Origin: Candidatus Iainarchaeum sp.
Lineage (GTDB): Archaea; Iainarchaeota; Iainarchaeia; Iainarchaeales; DTGL01
Direction: 5' to 3'
DNA length: 5,522 bases
NCBI GenBank assembly: GCA_021161055.1
Contig: JAGHBI010000080.1
Span: 1-5,522 of the forward strand
Shown: positions 5,340 through 5,522 of the stretch, piece after piece
Layout: every line of letters begins with the position of its first letter
Numbering within the stretch: the first letter of the stretch is position 1
The notes under the pieces: model-generated
Seen by the model: the letters and a program-made list of their open reading frames with translations, nothing else
What the model was told of the DNA's origin: nothing
Databases searched by the model: none
Position numbers and translations under genes: made by a program

Positions 5340-5522
5340 GGATAAAGATTTGATTGCCTGCTGCAGTGTTCTCTGTTCCAATGGAGTTCTACGCAAGCTC
5401 TCATGGTATTTGCAGTGATTGTGGCAGTAAAAGAACACCTTGAAGAACTCGGCAGCAGGTCTGTATGCCCTAAATGGAGAGAAACGTTCATTTCTGCCCA
5501 AGGCTTCACACATACACCTCAA
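5328..5522 (-). CDS. DDE transposase / integrase-core protein, C-terminal part (cut by window edge)
   Basis: The last 64 or so residues are visible; the protein continues past the window's right edge, and the TTG at the edge need not be its start. The stretch AEFFKVFFYCHNHCKYHESL followed by RRTPLEQ matches the tail of integrase-core (rve-type) DDE transposases. In these a helix carrying F-x-x-x-Y-N-x-x-R-x-H-x-x-L is followed by a T-P-x-E motif. Here the His before ESL and TPLEQ are in the right places. GRNERFSPFRAY before it fits the usual basic-aromatic stretch. The catalytic D, D and E residues lie off the window, apart possibly from the final Glu, which I cannot assign, so activity and family cannot be judged. 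It stops inside a candidate terminal repeat, consistent with a complete right end of an insertion sequence next to the tRNA gene. Confidence 0.6.
   Translation of the reverse strand: MRCMCEALGRNERFSPFRAYRPAAEFFKVFFYCHNHCKYHESLRRTPLEQRTLQQAIKSLSLLT

Overview
The window looks archaeal. The main evidence is a tRNA-Pro(CGG) gene interrupted after position 37 by a 66-nt intron whose ends fold into a bulge-helix-bulge (BHB) splicing motif, with no encoded CCA. Supporting signs are a nucleotidyltransferase fused to a CDP-alcohol phosphotransferase (IPCT/DIPPS architecture), archaeal-type TATA boxes, and Shine-Dalgarno sequences of the GGTGAT/GGAGG type. Base composition is moderately AT-rich and the genes are tightly packed, almost all on the minus strand. 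I cannot name the lineage from sequence alone; a euryarchaeal or DPANN-type genome would fit.

Layout from the right edge, in the direction of minus-strand transcription. (1) 5328-5522 holds the C-terminal end of a probable DDE transposase that runs off the window; the end of this insertion element lies about 30 bp past the tRNA. (2) 5145-5285, plus strand, is the split tRNA-Pro gene. It is divergent from (3), a four-helix membrane protein of unknown function (4523-5080). That gene is followed after 21 bp by (4), a PLP-dependent beta-eliminating lyase (3134-4501) carrying the three residues that mark tryptophanase rather than tyrosine phenol-lyase. Genes 3 and 4 probably form one operon. (5) A roughly 305-bp intergenic region follows, with T-rich termination sequence and a long inverted repeat. 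(6) The fused IPCT/DIPPS-type enzyme extends from 2828 to 1521. Its expected start codon ATG reads ACG behind a strong ribosome binding site, so its true N-terminus is 36 residues longer than a standard start-codon search gives. (7) A secreted lipoprotein with a TIM-barrel glycoside-hydrolase-like domain lies at 172-1422, apparently with its own leaderless promoter. (8) At the left edge are the first 18 codons of a HicB-like protein.

No single pathway joins all the genes. The lyase and membrane protein are the only clear functional pair, suggesting amino-acid (tryptophan) catabolism with an accompanying membrane protein. The cytidylyltransferase/phosphotransferase would make a CDP-activated alcohol (probably inositol) and a phosphodiester product. 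The most unusual points are the ACG start and the 5' leader of that gene, where a hairpin loop is complementary to its ribosome binding site.
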